DNA of 64,000 bases from CAJQQY01 sp045104975 (lineage in GTDB: Bacteria; Bacteroidota; Bacteroidia; Chitinophagales; Saprospiraceae): contig JBGCCY010000161.1 of the NCBI GenBank assembly GCA_045104975.1, forward strand, positions 1 through 64,000, read 5' to 3'. Under the pieces are notes generated by a model that was given only the letters and a program-made list of their open reading frames with translations, was not told the DNA's origin and searched no databases. The stretch's first letter is position 1. Every line of letters begins with the position of its first letter. The translations under genes and the position numbers were made by a program. Below are positions 25,253 to 33,885 of the stretch, one piece after another.

Positions 25253-26206
25253 CTACAAACTGTTTTTATGATTTAAATAAACTGCAACGGCAATCATGAT
25301 GTCTTGTACCGCGACTCCTGTTAGATCAACAATAGAAATTTGTTCATCATTTTTTCTTTGTAAATCTGGATCTTGAATCGCAGTCCCGAACTCAACTATT
25401 TTGTTTTCAGAAATTACTCCTTCCTGTACTGCACGAAATATTTCACCTCTACTTTTACTTTGTGGGATACTGTCAGCTATAACCAAATCTGCTTTTTGTA
25501 AAATAGCACTTTCGAGTTCTTGTTTTTTATGTGTGTCAGAACCGACAGCGGTGATATGTGTACCAGGTTGAATGTCTTTTGAAAGAAGAAGTGCCGCTTC
25601 GGCTGGAGTTGTTGTAATAATTAAATTACAATTCTCTGCAACTTCCGATGCTGTCGTTGCAATGTTGATTTTAAAATCATCACTCATTGCATTTTTAAAA
25701 TTTTCCACATTTTCTTTATTCCTTCCCCAGACCCAAACTGAATTACAATCCACTATGTTTTTCAAATATTCCAATTGTAATTTAGCTTGAATTCCAGTTC
25801 CAATTATTCCAATACCTTTTACTTTTTTGGGAGCAAAATATTTGGCGGCTAAAGCTCCTGCTGCTGCGGTTCGGATATCCGTCAACATTCCATCGTCTAA
25901 CAAGACCGCAACAGATTGACCTGTTTTTTGACTAAAAACCAACATCATTCCTTGACTAGAAGAAAGGCCTATTTTTGGATTATCATAAAATCCTGTGGCA
26001 ACTTTTATGACAAAAAAATCATCGTCTTTGATATATCCATATTTGATGTGAGCATCGCCTTTTTCTTTTTCAAAAACCAATTCGCCAACAGGTGGGACGA
26101 CTGTTTTCCCATTGCTATAATCGATAAATCCTTTTTCCATTGCTGCGATTACATCTAAGTTTTGGACAATGGATTCTATTTCTTTTTTACTAATAATTAT
26201 TGTCAT
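25253..26206 (-). CDS. ornithine cyclodeaminase / mu-crystallin family protein
   Basis: 317 residues. Family marks: 'DAHIKYGYI', 'LLDDGMLTDIRTAAAGALAAKYFAP', split here as 'DDGMLTDIRTAAAGA' and 'KYFAP', the Rossmann motif 'GIIGTGIQAKLQLEYL', 'NLIITTTPAEAAL', 'ITAVGSDTHKKQEL' and 'ISIVDLTGVAVQDIMIA'. Members include true ornithine cyclodeaminases, alanine dehydrogenase and ketimine reductases, and SbnB/EutC-type enzymes. It is the first gene of an operon with thrC and a homoserine kinase gene, which is not a place for proline synthesis, so the substrate is more likely a threonine-pathway or related amino acid. The specific reaction is not known. Confidence 0.85.
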   Translation of the reverse strand: MTIIISKKEIESIVQNLDVIAAMEKGFIDYSNGKTVVPPVGELVFEKEKGDAHIKYGYIKDDDFFVIKVATGFYDNPKIGLSSSQGMMLVFSQKTGQSVAVLLDDGMLTDIRTAAAGALAAKYFAPKKVKGIGIIGTGIQAKLQLEYLKNIVDCNSVWVWGRNKENVENFKNAMSDDFKINIATTASEVAENCNLIITTTPAEAALLLSKDIQPGTHITAVGSDTHKKQELESAILQKADLVIADSIPQSKSRGEIFRAVQEGVISENKIVEFGTAIQDPDLQRKNDEQISIVDLTGVAVQDIMIAVAVYLNHKNSL

Positions 26207-26260
26207 GCGCTGCTAAATTTTTGTTTAAAATTAATTTTGTACTCCTAACTTACTCAAAAA

Positions 26261-26312
26261 AAAACTCCGTATACCGCATCAACTTTTTGTTGATTAAGGT
26301 ATACGGAGTTTT
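26261..26312. terminator. long two-layer hairpin between crcB and the threonine operon
   Basis: 15-bp arms AAAACTCCGTATACC (26261-26275) and GGTATACGGAGTTTT (26298-26312) enclosing a second stem ATCAAC (26278-26283)/GTTGAT. T-rich on both strands. Best read as the terminator of crcB, 119 bp after its stop; it is also upstream of the threonine operon, so a role in that leader cannot be excluded. Confidence 0.8.
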
Positions 26313-26430
26313 TTCCATAATTAGATACTCTGGTTTTTCCAATGTCTTCCTTAATGTTGAAAAACAAGAGCACAAAATATTTATTTTGCTGTGGCTAAAG
26401 TAAAGAATGATTTGGGATTTTATACAAAAC

Positions 26431-26793
26431 TCACCCAGCTATTTTCATCCCAATAAAAATACAAACCAAACAAACAATCAAACTCAATAAGATATTTCCA
26501 AAAGCATGCATCAAATTTCCGCTTTGAAGAAGCTGGAAAGTCTCATGTGTAAATGTTGAAAAAGTGCTAAATCCACCACAAAACCCAGTCATCAATAAAT
26601 ACTTTTGAATGTCTGAAGCATTCCCATTTTTCATCGTCCAACCGAACAATGCTCCCAACACAATGCAACTCAAAGCATTCGCTAAAAATGTAGCCATTGG
26701 AAAAATATATCCATGGTTTTTTAACCAAACTGAAATCCCAAAACGACAAATACTCCCCAAACCACCGCCGATAAAAACTAAGATGAAATTCAT
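26431..26793 (-). CDS. crcB: CrcB/Fluc fluoride ion channel
   Basis: 120 residues with four hydrophobic helices and all family marks: 'GGGLGSICRFGISVWL' (helix 1 with GxxxGxxxR), 'ANALSCIVLGALFGW' (usual xNxxG, Asn present) and 'GFCGGFSTFSTFTHET' (the conserved GxxGGxTTFST block, with Phe box residues). Fluc channels are dimers that leak toxic fluoride out of the cell. It is one of a single-copy type here with no second crcB beside it, so a homodimer is expected. No fluoride riboswitch was recognised upstream. Confidence 0.95.
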   Translation of the reverse strand: MNFILVFIGGGLGSICRFGISVWLKNHGYIFPMATFLANALSCIVLGALFGWTMKNGNASDIQKYLLMTGFCGGFSTFSTFTHETFQLLQSGNLMHAFGNILLSLIVCLVCIFIGMKIAG

Positions 26794-26822
26794 ATTTTTA
26801 ATTTTTTACCAAAAAAACAAAA

Positions 26823-26853
26823 AAGGATTGAAAGTACTAAACCTTCAATCCTT
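26823..26853 (-). terminator. terminator of the WecA/TagO-like gene
   Basis: Perfect 10-bp stem AAGGATTGAA (26823-26832) and TTCAATCCTT (26844-26853); on the minus strand followed by T6-G-T7. It lies 30 bp after the glycosyltransferase stop. Confidence 0.9.
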
Positions 26854-26882
26854 CTTTGCTTTTAACTTTCGAAATTCAATTT

Positions 26883-27962
26883 CTAAGTAGTTGCTGCATT
26901 AGCAATTCTTTTCTTCTTTCGATTAACAGTCCAATTCAAACTTGCAGATAGAAGTATCGCTAATCCAACAACCAAGAAAAGTAAATAATGCAATCCTATA
27001 TTTTGTAAATAAAATACCAAAAGCATAAATCCAATATTTACGGCAACTAAGATTCCCGTTCCTTGCATATGTGAAAATCCAAAATCTAAGAGCAGATGAT
27101 GAATATGAGTTCGATCAGGGTTGAAAGGAGATTTCCCTTTCAAAATTCGCATGGTAAAAACTCGAAGTGTATCAAAAAGAGGCAAGATTAAAATGCCAAT
27201 CGCAACTGCTGGAACTGCTTGAAAAGTATATTTCGCTTTTGCAGGAGTAACTAAAGCAGGATCATGGAATTCAATAAACTTGATAATCAAAATGGAACTT
27301 ACTAATCCTACTAAGAGCGAACCAGTATCACCCATGAAAATTTTCGCAGGAGTAAAATTATACTTCAAAAAGGCAATCAATGCACCTGCTAAAGCAAATG
27401 CAACTAATGCCAAACCTATCTCATCAATCAAATAAAACCAAGTTCCTAAACTCATAGAAATCAACGTACCAATACTTCCGGACAAACCATTAATTCCATC
27501 AATCAAATTGAATGCATTAATAATCACAATGATGATGAAAACGGAAAGGATTACCGCCCAAAATTCAGTTAAATCATAAATTCCAAAGATTCCATAAAAA
27601 CTCGTCAATTTTACATTTGATTTCCAAACAATAATTCCTGCAGCAAATAATTCACCTGCCAATTTTGTCCGAGGAGAAATGGGAACAATGTCATCCTTTG
27701 AACCAATTAAAAAGATGATAATAAATGCACATAAAATATATTGGAGATCATCAAAAACACCGAAAGGTGTCCATAAAACAATCGAGAAAATCATGCCTGC
27801 AAAAATTGCAATTCCACCCAAAGAAGGAGTGGTTTCAGTATGAGCTCGCCGTTCGCCAGGCTCATCGCAAAGACCCTTAACTTTTGCTACATGAATAATA
27901 GAAGGTATCGCAAAATAAGTCAGCGTAAAAGCTGTGATAAAACTTAGGATAATGTCAAACAT
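26883..27962 (-). CDS. undecaprenyl-phosphate sugar-1-phosphate transferase (MraY/WecA/TagO family)
   Basis: 359 residues with about ten membrane helices. Diagnostic motifs: 'GERRAHTETTPSLGGIAIF', 'GSKDDIVPISPRTKLAGEL' (DD pair), 'NAFNLIDGINGLSGSIG', 'FMGDTGSLLVGL' and 'NPDRTHIHHLLLDFG' (the HIHH loop of the WecA side of the family). It transfers GlcNAc-1-P or a related sugar phosphate from UDP-sugar to undecaprenyl phosphate at the inner membrane, starting O-antigen, capsule or wall-polymer synthesis. It stands alone between crcB and a peptidase gene and not in a glycan cluster. Confidence 0.92.
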   Translation of the reverse strand: MFDIILSFITAFTLTYFAIPSIIHVAKVKGLCDEPGERRAHTETTPSLGGIAIFAGMIFSIVLWTPFGVFDDLQYILCAFIIIFLIGSKDDIVPISPRTKLAGELFAAGIIVWKSNVKLTSFYGIFGIYDLTEFWAVILSVFIIIVIINAFNLIDGINGLSGSIGTLISMSLGTWFYLIDEIGLALVAFALAGALIAFLKYNFTPAKIFMGDTGSLLVGLVSSILIIKFIEFHDPALVTPAKAKYTFQAVPAVAIGILILPLFDTLRVFTMRILKGKSPFNPDRTHIHHLLLDFGFSHMQGTGILVAVNIGFMLLVFYLQNIGLHYLLFLVVGLAILLSASLNWTVNRKKKRIANAATT

Positions 27963-28083
27963 AATGTATCGTGGGATGAGTGCTTTAAAATAGTTTAGCT
28001 AGTGTGTGATGCAAAATTAAGCATTCTTTCTCTTTCATGTAGTGTCATACATGATGAAAAGGTTAATATTTTGCAAAACAAAA

Positions 28084-29778
28084 CTAAAATTTTGAATCAT
28101 CGACCGAATTCAACCAATTTTTGATGGTTTCGATCACACTTTGTACGCAGCCATCTTGAAAAGGTGACATTAAATTTGCTAATTTAACTAAATCTAAAAA
28201 AGATTGACTTCCACCTGCTTGACATAATTTCACATAATCACTCCACGCAGAAGCGTGATTTTCTCGATCTTTTTTCCAAAATTGGAAAGCGCAGACTTGT
28301 GCTAAGGTATAATCAATATAGTAAAATGGAGAAGAAAAAATGTGACTTTGTTTTTGCCAAAACCCTCCATTTTCTAAAAACATATTGTCTCCATAATCAA
28401 TGTGAGGAAGATACTTTTTTTCAATTTTTCGCCAAGCTTCATTTCGTTCTTTAGGAGTAACATTTGGGTTCTCGTAGACGAAATGTTGGAACTCGTCAAC
28501 GGCAACTCCGTAAGGCAAAAATTTAATAGCACTTGCTAAATGTGCAAACTTATATTTGTCCGTTTCATGCTCAAAAAATAACTCCATCCAAGGATAAGTG
28601 AAAAATTCCATACTCATCGAATGAATTTCGCATGCTTCATAAGTTGGCCAATTATATTCATCCAATCCAATATTTCGACTCGAATAAACTTGAAATGCAT
28701 GACCTGCTTCATGGGTCAAAACATCAATGTCGCCACTTGTTCCGTTGAAGTTGGAAAAAATATAAGGTGCTTTATATTTGCCAATAAATGAGCAATATCC
28801 GCCTGTCGATTTTCCTTCTTTATTCACTAAATCCATCAACTCATTGTCTTGCATAAAGTCAAAAAATTCTTTCGTTTCAGCAGAAAGGTCAGCGTACATT
28901 TTACTCGCATGATTCAAAATCCAATCAGGCGAACCTTGCGGTTTTGGGTTGCCTGAAGCGAAGCGGAAACCAGTATCGTAATATTTCAATTTTTCTAATC
29001 CCAAACGACTCTGTTGTCGCTCATATAATTTAGTTGCGACAGGTACCACATGTTCCAAAATCTGTTGTCGAAAATTAGCAACCATCTCTGCATTATAATC
29101 AGATCGTAACATTCGAGCATAGCCTAATTCAATGAAATTTTTATAACCCAATTTCTGTGCAATCTCGTGTCGAACTTTGACTTGTTGGTCATAAATTTGT
29201 TCAAAGGATGCTGATTTTTTTTCGTAAAACGCCCATTTTGTTTCAGCCGCAGCTTTTCGAGTTGCCCGATCTTTTGAAGTTTCCAAAGGAACAATAGAGG
29301 AGAGATTATATTTTTTTCCTTCAAATTCAATCTCAGCTGTTGCTTTGATTTTATTATAATCTGAAACGAGTTTATTTTCCTTTTGTAAGTCTTTTAAAAT
29401 AGTTGGTTGGAAAGTTTTTAAACTCAAATCAGCAATAACGAAAAGTTGACTCCCCCATTTTTCTTCCAACGATTTTCTGAATTTTGAATTTAAAATCAAT
29501 TGGTAAAAACGATTATTCAATGCTTCATAAGTAGGAGAATTTTCATCAAAAAAGGTATTTTCTTTTTCATAAAATTCATCTCTGGTATCTATACTATGGC
29601 GAATACGGCAAAGATTATTCATGGAAGAAAAATCTTCTCGCATTTCATTTATTTTTTCAAAAAAATCATTCTGCGATTCTAATGAATTGGCATTTTCAAA
29701 ACCTTCTAAAAGTGTTTCGAATTGTTTAACAAAAGAATCTAACTCAGGTCTTTGATAAGGGAAGTCTTGAAATTTCAT
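28084..29778 (-). CDS. M3 family oligoendopeptidase F-like metallopeptidase
   Basis: 564 residues, cytoplasmic, no signal peptide. Zinc site HEAGH at residues 356-360 within 'DVLTHEAGHAFQVYSS', followed by the third ligand Glu in 'PTYEACEIHSMSMEFF', and the usual substrate-loop text 'NPKPQGSPDWILNHASKMYADLS', quoted here in part as 'SPDWILNHASKMY'. Cleaves short peptides left by other proteases. It is a single gene with a 121-bp gap to the glycosyltransferase gene on the same strand and a 280-bp gap upstream before uppS. Confidence 0.93.
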   Translation of the reverse strand: MKFQDFPYQRPELDSFVKQFETLLEGFENANSLESQNDFFEKINEMREDFSSMNNLCRIRHSIDTRDEFYEKENTFFDENSPTYEALNNRFYQLILNSKFRKSLEEKWGSQLFVIADLSLKTFQPTILKDLQKENKLVSDYNKIKATAEIEFEGKKYNLSSIVPLETSKDRATRKAAAETKWAFYEKKSASFEQIYDQQVKVRHEIAQKLGYKNFIELGYARMLRSDYNAEMVANFRQQILEHVVPVATKLYERQQSRLGLEKLKYYDTGFRFASGNPKPQGSPDWILNHASKMYADLSAETKEFFDFMQDNELMDLVNKEGKSTGGYCSFIGKYKAPYIFSNFNGTSGDIDVLTHEAGHAFQVYSSRNIGLDEYNWPTYEACEIHSMSMEFFTYPWMELFFEHETDKYKFAHLASAIKFLPYGVAVDEFQHFVYENPNVTPKERNEAWRKIEKKYLPHIDYGDNMFLENGGFWQKQSHIFSSPFYYIDYTLAQVCAFQFWKKDRENHASAWSDYVKLCQAGGSQSFLDLVKLANLMSPFQDGCVQSVIETIKNWLNSVDDSKF

Positions 29779-30048
29779 ATTTTAGTTTTAAGTATTACAA
29801 TAAAGAGGCATTTGAATTTTGGGCAAAAATACAATTGTTCCTTTTCTTTTTCCAAAAAAAATAAACATTCTACTAGGAGTGGTTGACTACCAAATGTCCA
29901 TTCGTTTGGCTACAAAATAGTCCAAAGTCTTAAATTCAAACTATAGGTAAACACGAAGCCATTAACTGACAAGAAACACTTTGATTTAAAGAAAATAACT
30001 CCTTGATATTCATTGTTTTATACGGGCAAAAATTAAAGTAGTTTTTCT

Positions 30049-30056
30049 TACCTTTG
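30049..30056 (+). promoter_or_regulatory. -7 promoter element of uppS
   Basis: TACCTTTG followed by CG, 43 nt before the chosen ATG. A GTG at 30058 would lie before or at the transcript start, which is why the ATG at 30100 is preferred. Confidence 0.55.
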
Positions 30057-30099
30057 CGTGAATTTTCAAAAAGAAGATTTTTTAAGCAAGTTTTCAAAA

Positions 30100-30843
30100 A
30101 TGAGTGATTTAAAATCCAAGATTGACATGGACAAATTACCGCAGCATATTGCGGTGATCATGGATGGAAATGGACGATGGGCAAAACAAAAAGGTAAACT
30201 TCGAGTTTTTGGACATCGGAATGGAGTGAAAGCAGTCCGAGAAACGACAGAGGCAGCGGCAGAATTGGGAGTGAAATATTTGACCATGTATGCTTTTTCG
30301 ACTGAAAATTGGAGTCGTCCACAAACGGAAGTGAATGCACTGATGAGTCTTTTGATTCAAACTGTACGGAAGGAATTATCGACATTGACCAAAAATAATA
30401 TTCGATTGCAAGCAATTGGTGATTTAACAAAATTGCCTAAAGATACTTACAACGCATTGATGGAGGGTATTGAAAAAACTAAACATCATACTCGTATGAC
30501 CTTGGTTTTGGCTCTCAATTATAGCGCAAAGTGGGAAATTATTGAAGCTTCTAAAAAGTTAGCTTTGGCAGCTAAGAATGATGATTTGAAAATAGAAGAT
30601 ATTGATGAATCTACATTTTCTAATGCATTGAGCACAGCTGGAATGCCTGATCCTGAATTATTAATTCGAACAAGTGGAGAACAACGAATCAGTAATTTTT
30701 TGCTTTGGCAGATTGCTTATGCTGAGTTACGATTTTTTCCAATTTTTTGGCCAGACTTCCGAAAGGAACATTTGTACGAAGCGATTGTGGATTTTCAAAA
30801 CCGAGAAAGAAGGTTTGGAAAAACTAGCGAGCAAATTTCTTGA
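30100..30843 (+). CDS. uppS: isoprenyl (undecaprenyl diphosphate) synthase
   Basis: 247 residues from the ATG at 30100. Conserved regions in order: 'IAVIMDGNGRWAKQKG' (catalytic Asp22), 'GHRNGVKAVRETTEAA', 'YAFSTENWSRP', 'ALNYSAKWEII' and 'PDPELLIRTSGEQRISNFLLWQIAYAEL', quoted in part as 'RTSGEQRISNFLLWQ'. Cytoplasmic cis-prenyltransferase that makes the C55 lipid carrier for peptidoglycan and other glycans. It is followed on the same strand by bamA, a neighbourhood typical of Bacteroidota (uppS-bamA), although the gap here is 280 bp. Confidence 0.96.
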   Translation: MSDLKSKIDMDKLPQHIAVIMDGNGRWAKQKGKLRVFGHRNGVKAVRETTEAAAELGVKYLTMYAFSTENWSRPQTEVNALMSLLIQTVRKELSTLTKNNIRLQAIGDLTKLPKDTYNALMEGIEKTKHHTRMTLVLALNYSAKWEIIEASKKLALAAKNDDLKIEDIDESTFSNALSTAGMPDPELLIRTSGEQRISNFLLWQIAYAELRFFPIFWPDFRKEHLYEAIVDFQNRERRFGKTSEQIS

Positions 30844-31123
30844 TTTAGAATTAAAGATGTAGGATTTTATGATATTGTAAGATCACATTTCGAGGGAAAT
30901 CCATAATTCATAATCATGCAATCCATTATTTATAAAGTTAGCGTTCGGACAATTATATATCTTTTGATAAAAAAAACACCAACGAAATAAATTTCCCAAC
31001 CGTTATAACAGAAGGGAAGTCAAAATGTAATTTTAAATCAAGCGTATTTTGATTATATAATTGCCATTTTGATTTTGATTTAAATAGTATTTCTCTTTGA
31101 GAAAATTTAACAGAACAAAAAAA

Positions 31124-33715
31124 ATGAGTTTAAAAAATATTTTACCATTTCTAGTTTGTCTTTTCTTTTTTACAATAAATGGTTTAGCACAAGTTATCGT
31201 TCCTGATACGATTCCTAATATTGATTACGCTGAACAAAAAGAATTTGAGATAGGAGGGATCACCGTTGTTGGAGCTAATTTTAGTGATGAAAATGCGATC
31301 AAAGCGATTGCAGGATTGAAAGTAGGAGACAAAATTAGAATAGGAACAGGTGGATATGATATTTCAAGAGCGATCAAAGCACTTTGGAAATTAAGATTAT
31401 TTACTGATGTACGAGTATTTCAAACCAAAACAATTGGTGATATTGTTTTCATAGAAGTTTTTGTAAAGGAGCGTCCTCGATTATCTCGTTTTTCTTATAA
31501 AAATGTCAAAAAGAAATACCACGATGATTTGAATGGTGTGGTCAATACTTATTTATTGAAAGGTGGAATTATCACAGAAAGTATCAAGACAGATGCGATT
31601 AATGGAATTAAAAGTTTCTTTGAAGGGAAAGGATATTTAGATGCTGAGGTGAAAGTAGAAGAGATTGAGGATAATACAAGTACTAATTCTGTACGATTGA
31701 TTTTTGAGGTAGATAAAAAAGAAAGAATCAAAATTAAGGAAATTAGTTTTGCTGGAAATAAGAATGTCAAGCCTCGGAAGCTTAAGAAGTTGATGAAAGA
31801 AACGAAGGAGAAAAAACGAATTTTCAATTCTTCTAAGTTTATCAAAAACGATTACGAAGCGGATAAAAAAATGATCGTTGCATATTATAATACCATAGGT
31901 TTTAGAGATGCTCGGATCTTGGGAGATAGTATATCGAGAAATGATGATGGGCAATTGGAATTGCAAATTAATATAGAAGAAGGAAATCGATATTTCTTTA
32001 GAGATATTGCTTGGAAAGGGAATTCAATTTATAATACAAAGACTTTAGCTGCTATTTTAGGAATTGAAAAAGGAGAAATTTATAATCAAGAATTGTTAGA
32101 AACTCGATTGAGTTTTAGTCAAGATGGAAGAGATGTTACGACACAATATATGGATAATGGTTATTTGTTTTTCCGAGTAGATCCAATTGAAGTTTCGATT
32201 GATAATGATTCGATTGATTTGGAAATTAGAATCTATGAAGGACCTCAAGCAACAATTGATAAAGTAACCATCGCTGGAAATGATCGAACTCATGAGCACG
32301 TAATTCGAAGAGAATTAAGAACTCGTCCAGGAGAAAAATTCAGTCGTTCAGATATTATTCGTTCTCAAAGAGAGATCATCAATTTAGGATATTTTAATCC
32401 CGAAACGATGGGAATCAATACTCCTGTAAATCCACAAAGAGGAACAGTTGATATAGAATATACTGTCGAAGAAAAACCTTCTGATCAGTTGGAGCTTTCT
32501 GCAGGATGGGGTGGACAAGGTCGTGGAGTGATTGGAACATTGGGAGTTTCATTTAATAATTTCTCAGTTAGGAATATATTGAAAAAAGAATCTTGGAGCC
32601 CGTTACCTCAAGGTGACGGACAAAGACTTTCTCTTCGAGCACAAACCAATGGACGTTTTTACCAATCATATAATGCTTCATTTACGGAGCCTTGGTTGGG
32701 TGGAAAAAAAGCAACTTCATTTACTATTGCAGGTTATTATACTCGATTGACTAATGGTTTATCAAAAGAGAGCGCAAGTTTTAATAGTTTAGGAATTACA
32801 AATTTCTCTCTTGGATTAGGAACTCGATTAAAATGGCCAGATGATAACTTTGTTTTGAGTGGAGCAATTAATTTGCAAAACTTAGCATTGAACCAATGGA
32901 ATAGAGGAGATTTTAGATTGCAAGATGGTTCATTATTGAGGGAGGGTAATTTCCGAAATTTTAGTTTAAAAGGAACATTGGCGAGAACAACAGTTGTTGA
33001 CCCCATTTTCCCAAAAACAGGATCGAAAGTTTCATTGAGTATTTCATTAACTCCTCCATACTCATTATTTAAGAATGATGATTTCTTCCTTTTATCGGAA
33101 GACGAAAGAGCAGGATTGACTGATCAAGCTATTGCAGACATCGAAAATGCCAATCGTTTCCGATGGTTAGAATATCACAAATGGAGATTTGATGCAGAGT
33201 GGTACACTCCACTTGTTGGAAACTTAGTTTTAAAATCTTCGATCAAAATCGGAATGTTAGGATTTTATGATAGCAATATTGGATTATCACCTTTCGAAAG
33301 ATTTGTCTTGGGAGGAGATGGATTGGCAGGACAACAATTTGGATTATTAGGAAATGATATTATCTCCTTGAGAGGTTATGAAGTGAATGATTTGCCAGCA
33401 AGTAATAATGGAGGAGCATCTGTTTTTGATAAATTAACCGTTGAATTGCGATATCCAATTTCATTGAATCCAAGTTCTACGATTTATGTTTTGGCATTTG
33501 CTCAAGGAGGAAATGCTTGGAACAGTTTCGAAGATTTCAATCCATTTGATGTGAGGCGATCAGCAGGTTTAGGTTTAAGAGTTTTCTTACCAATGTTTGG
33601 AACACTTGGATTTGATTATGGTATTGGATTTGATAAACCTAACTTGATTAATAGTGGTGCAAAATGGCAAGAATTTGGACAGTTTAATATTATCTTAGGA
33701 TTTGAGCCAGACTAG
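31124..33715 (+). CDS. bamA: outer membrane assembly factor BamA
   Basis: 863 residues from the ATG at 31124; a TTG 27 bases upstream would displace the signal peptide 'MSLKNILPFLVCLFFF' (cleavage near 'GLAQ'). Five POTRA-like repeats follow, for example 'FEIGGITVVGANFSDENAI', 'IKEISFAGNKNVKPRKLKKLM' quoted as 'FAGNKNVKPRKL', and 'IDKVTIAGNDRTHEHVIRREL' quoted as 'IAGNDRTHEHVI'. The C-terminal 16-strand barrel has 'NFRNFSLKGTLARTTVVDP' and 'FVLGGDGLAGQQFGLLGNDIISLRGYE', the latter ending in the conserved RGYE (loop 6). Inserts beta-barrel proteins. A Skp/OmpH gene, common after bamA in this phylum, is absent here. Confidence 0.95.
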   Translation: MSLKNILPFLVCLFFFTINGLAQVIVPDTIPNIDYAEQKEFEIGGITVVGANFSDENAIKAIAGLKVGDKIRIGTGGYDISRAIKALWKLRLFTDVRVFQTKTIGDIVFIEVFVKERPRLSRFSYKNVKKKYHDDLNGVVNTYLLKGGIITESIKTDAINGIKSFFEGKGYLDAEVKVEEIEDNTSTNSVRLIFEVDKKERIKIKEISFAGNKNVKPRKLKKLMKETKEKKRIFNSSKFIKNDYEADKKMIVAYYNTIGFRDARILGDSISRNDDGQLELQINIEEGNRYFFRDIAWKGNSIYNTKTLAAILGIEKGEIYNQELLETRLSFSQDGRDVTTQYMDNGYLFFRVDPIEVSIDNDSIDLEIRIYEGPQATIDKVTIAGNDRTHEHVIRRELRTRPGEKFSRSDIIRSQREIINLGYFNPETMGINTPVNPQRGTVDIEYTVEEKPSDQLELSAGWGGQGRGVIGTLGVSFNNFSVRNILKKESWSPLPQGDGQRLSLRAQTNGRFYQSYNASFTEPWLGGKKATSFTIAGYYTRLTNGLSKESASFNSLGITNFSLGLGTRLKWPDDNFVLSGAINLQNLALNQWNRGDFRLQDGSLLREGNFRNFSLKGTLARTTVVDPIFPKTGSKVSLSISLTPPYSLFKNDDFFLLSEDERAGLTDQAIADIENANRFRWLEYHKWRFDAEWYTPLVGNLVLKSSIKIGMLGFYDSNIGLSPFERFVLGGDGLAGQQFGLLGNDIISLRGYEVNDLPASNNGGASVFDKLTVELRYPISLNPSSTIYVLAFAQGGNAWNSFEDFNPFDVRRSAGLGLRVFLPMFGTLGFDYGIGFDKPNLINSGAKWQEFGQFNIILGFEPD

Positions 33716-33817
33716 AAATACGTTATTTGTTTAACAGTTTATGAAACTGTTATACAATTCTATTTAAGTTCTTGTTCAGATTAAATTTAAGTAAGAACTT
33801 AGAATAATAAAAGATAT

Positions 33818-33853
33818 GTAACCCACTTTGAAGAATATTTCAAGGTGGGTTAC
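33818..33853 (+). terminator. bamA terminator
   Basis: Stem GTAACCCACTTTGAA (33818-33832) with TTTCAAGGTGGGTTAC (33838-33853), one mismatch, followed by ACGTTTTT. Confidence 0.82.
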
Positions 33854-33885
33854 ACGTTTTTAGACATCCCAAACGTTGTTAAATT

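Noticed and set aside
26256..26327. A 22-codon frame on the minus strand running through the crcB/threonine hairpin, as a possible Thr leader peptide
   Set aside because: It has only scattered Thr codons, and its sequence is forced by the palindrome.
30058..30099. GTG at 30058 as uppS start
   Set aside because: It directly follows the -7 box and would lie at or before the transcript start; the ATG at 30100 fits the family start.
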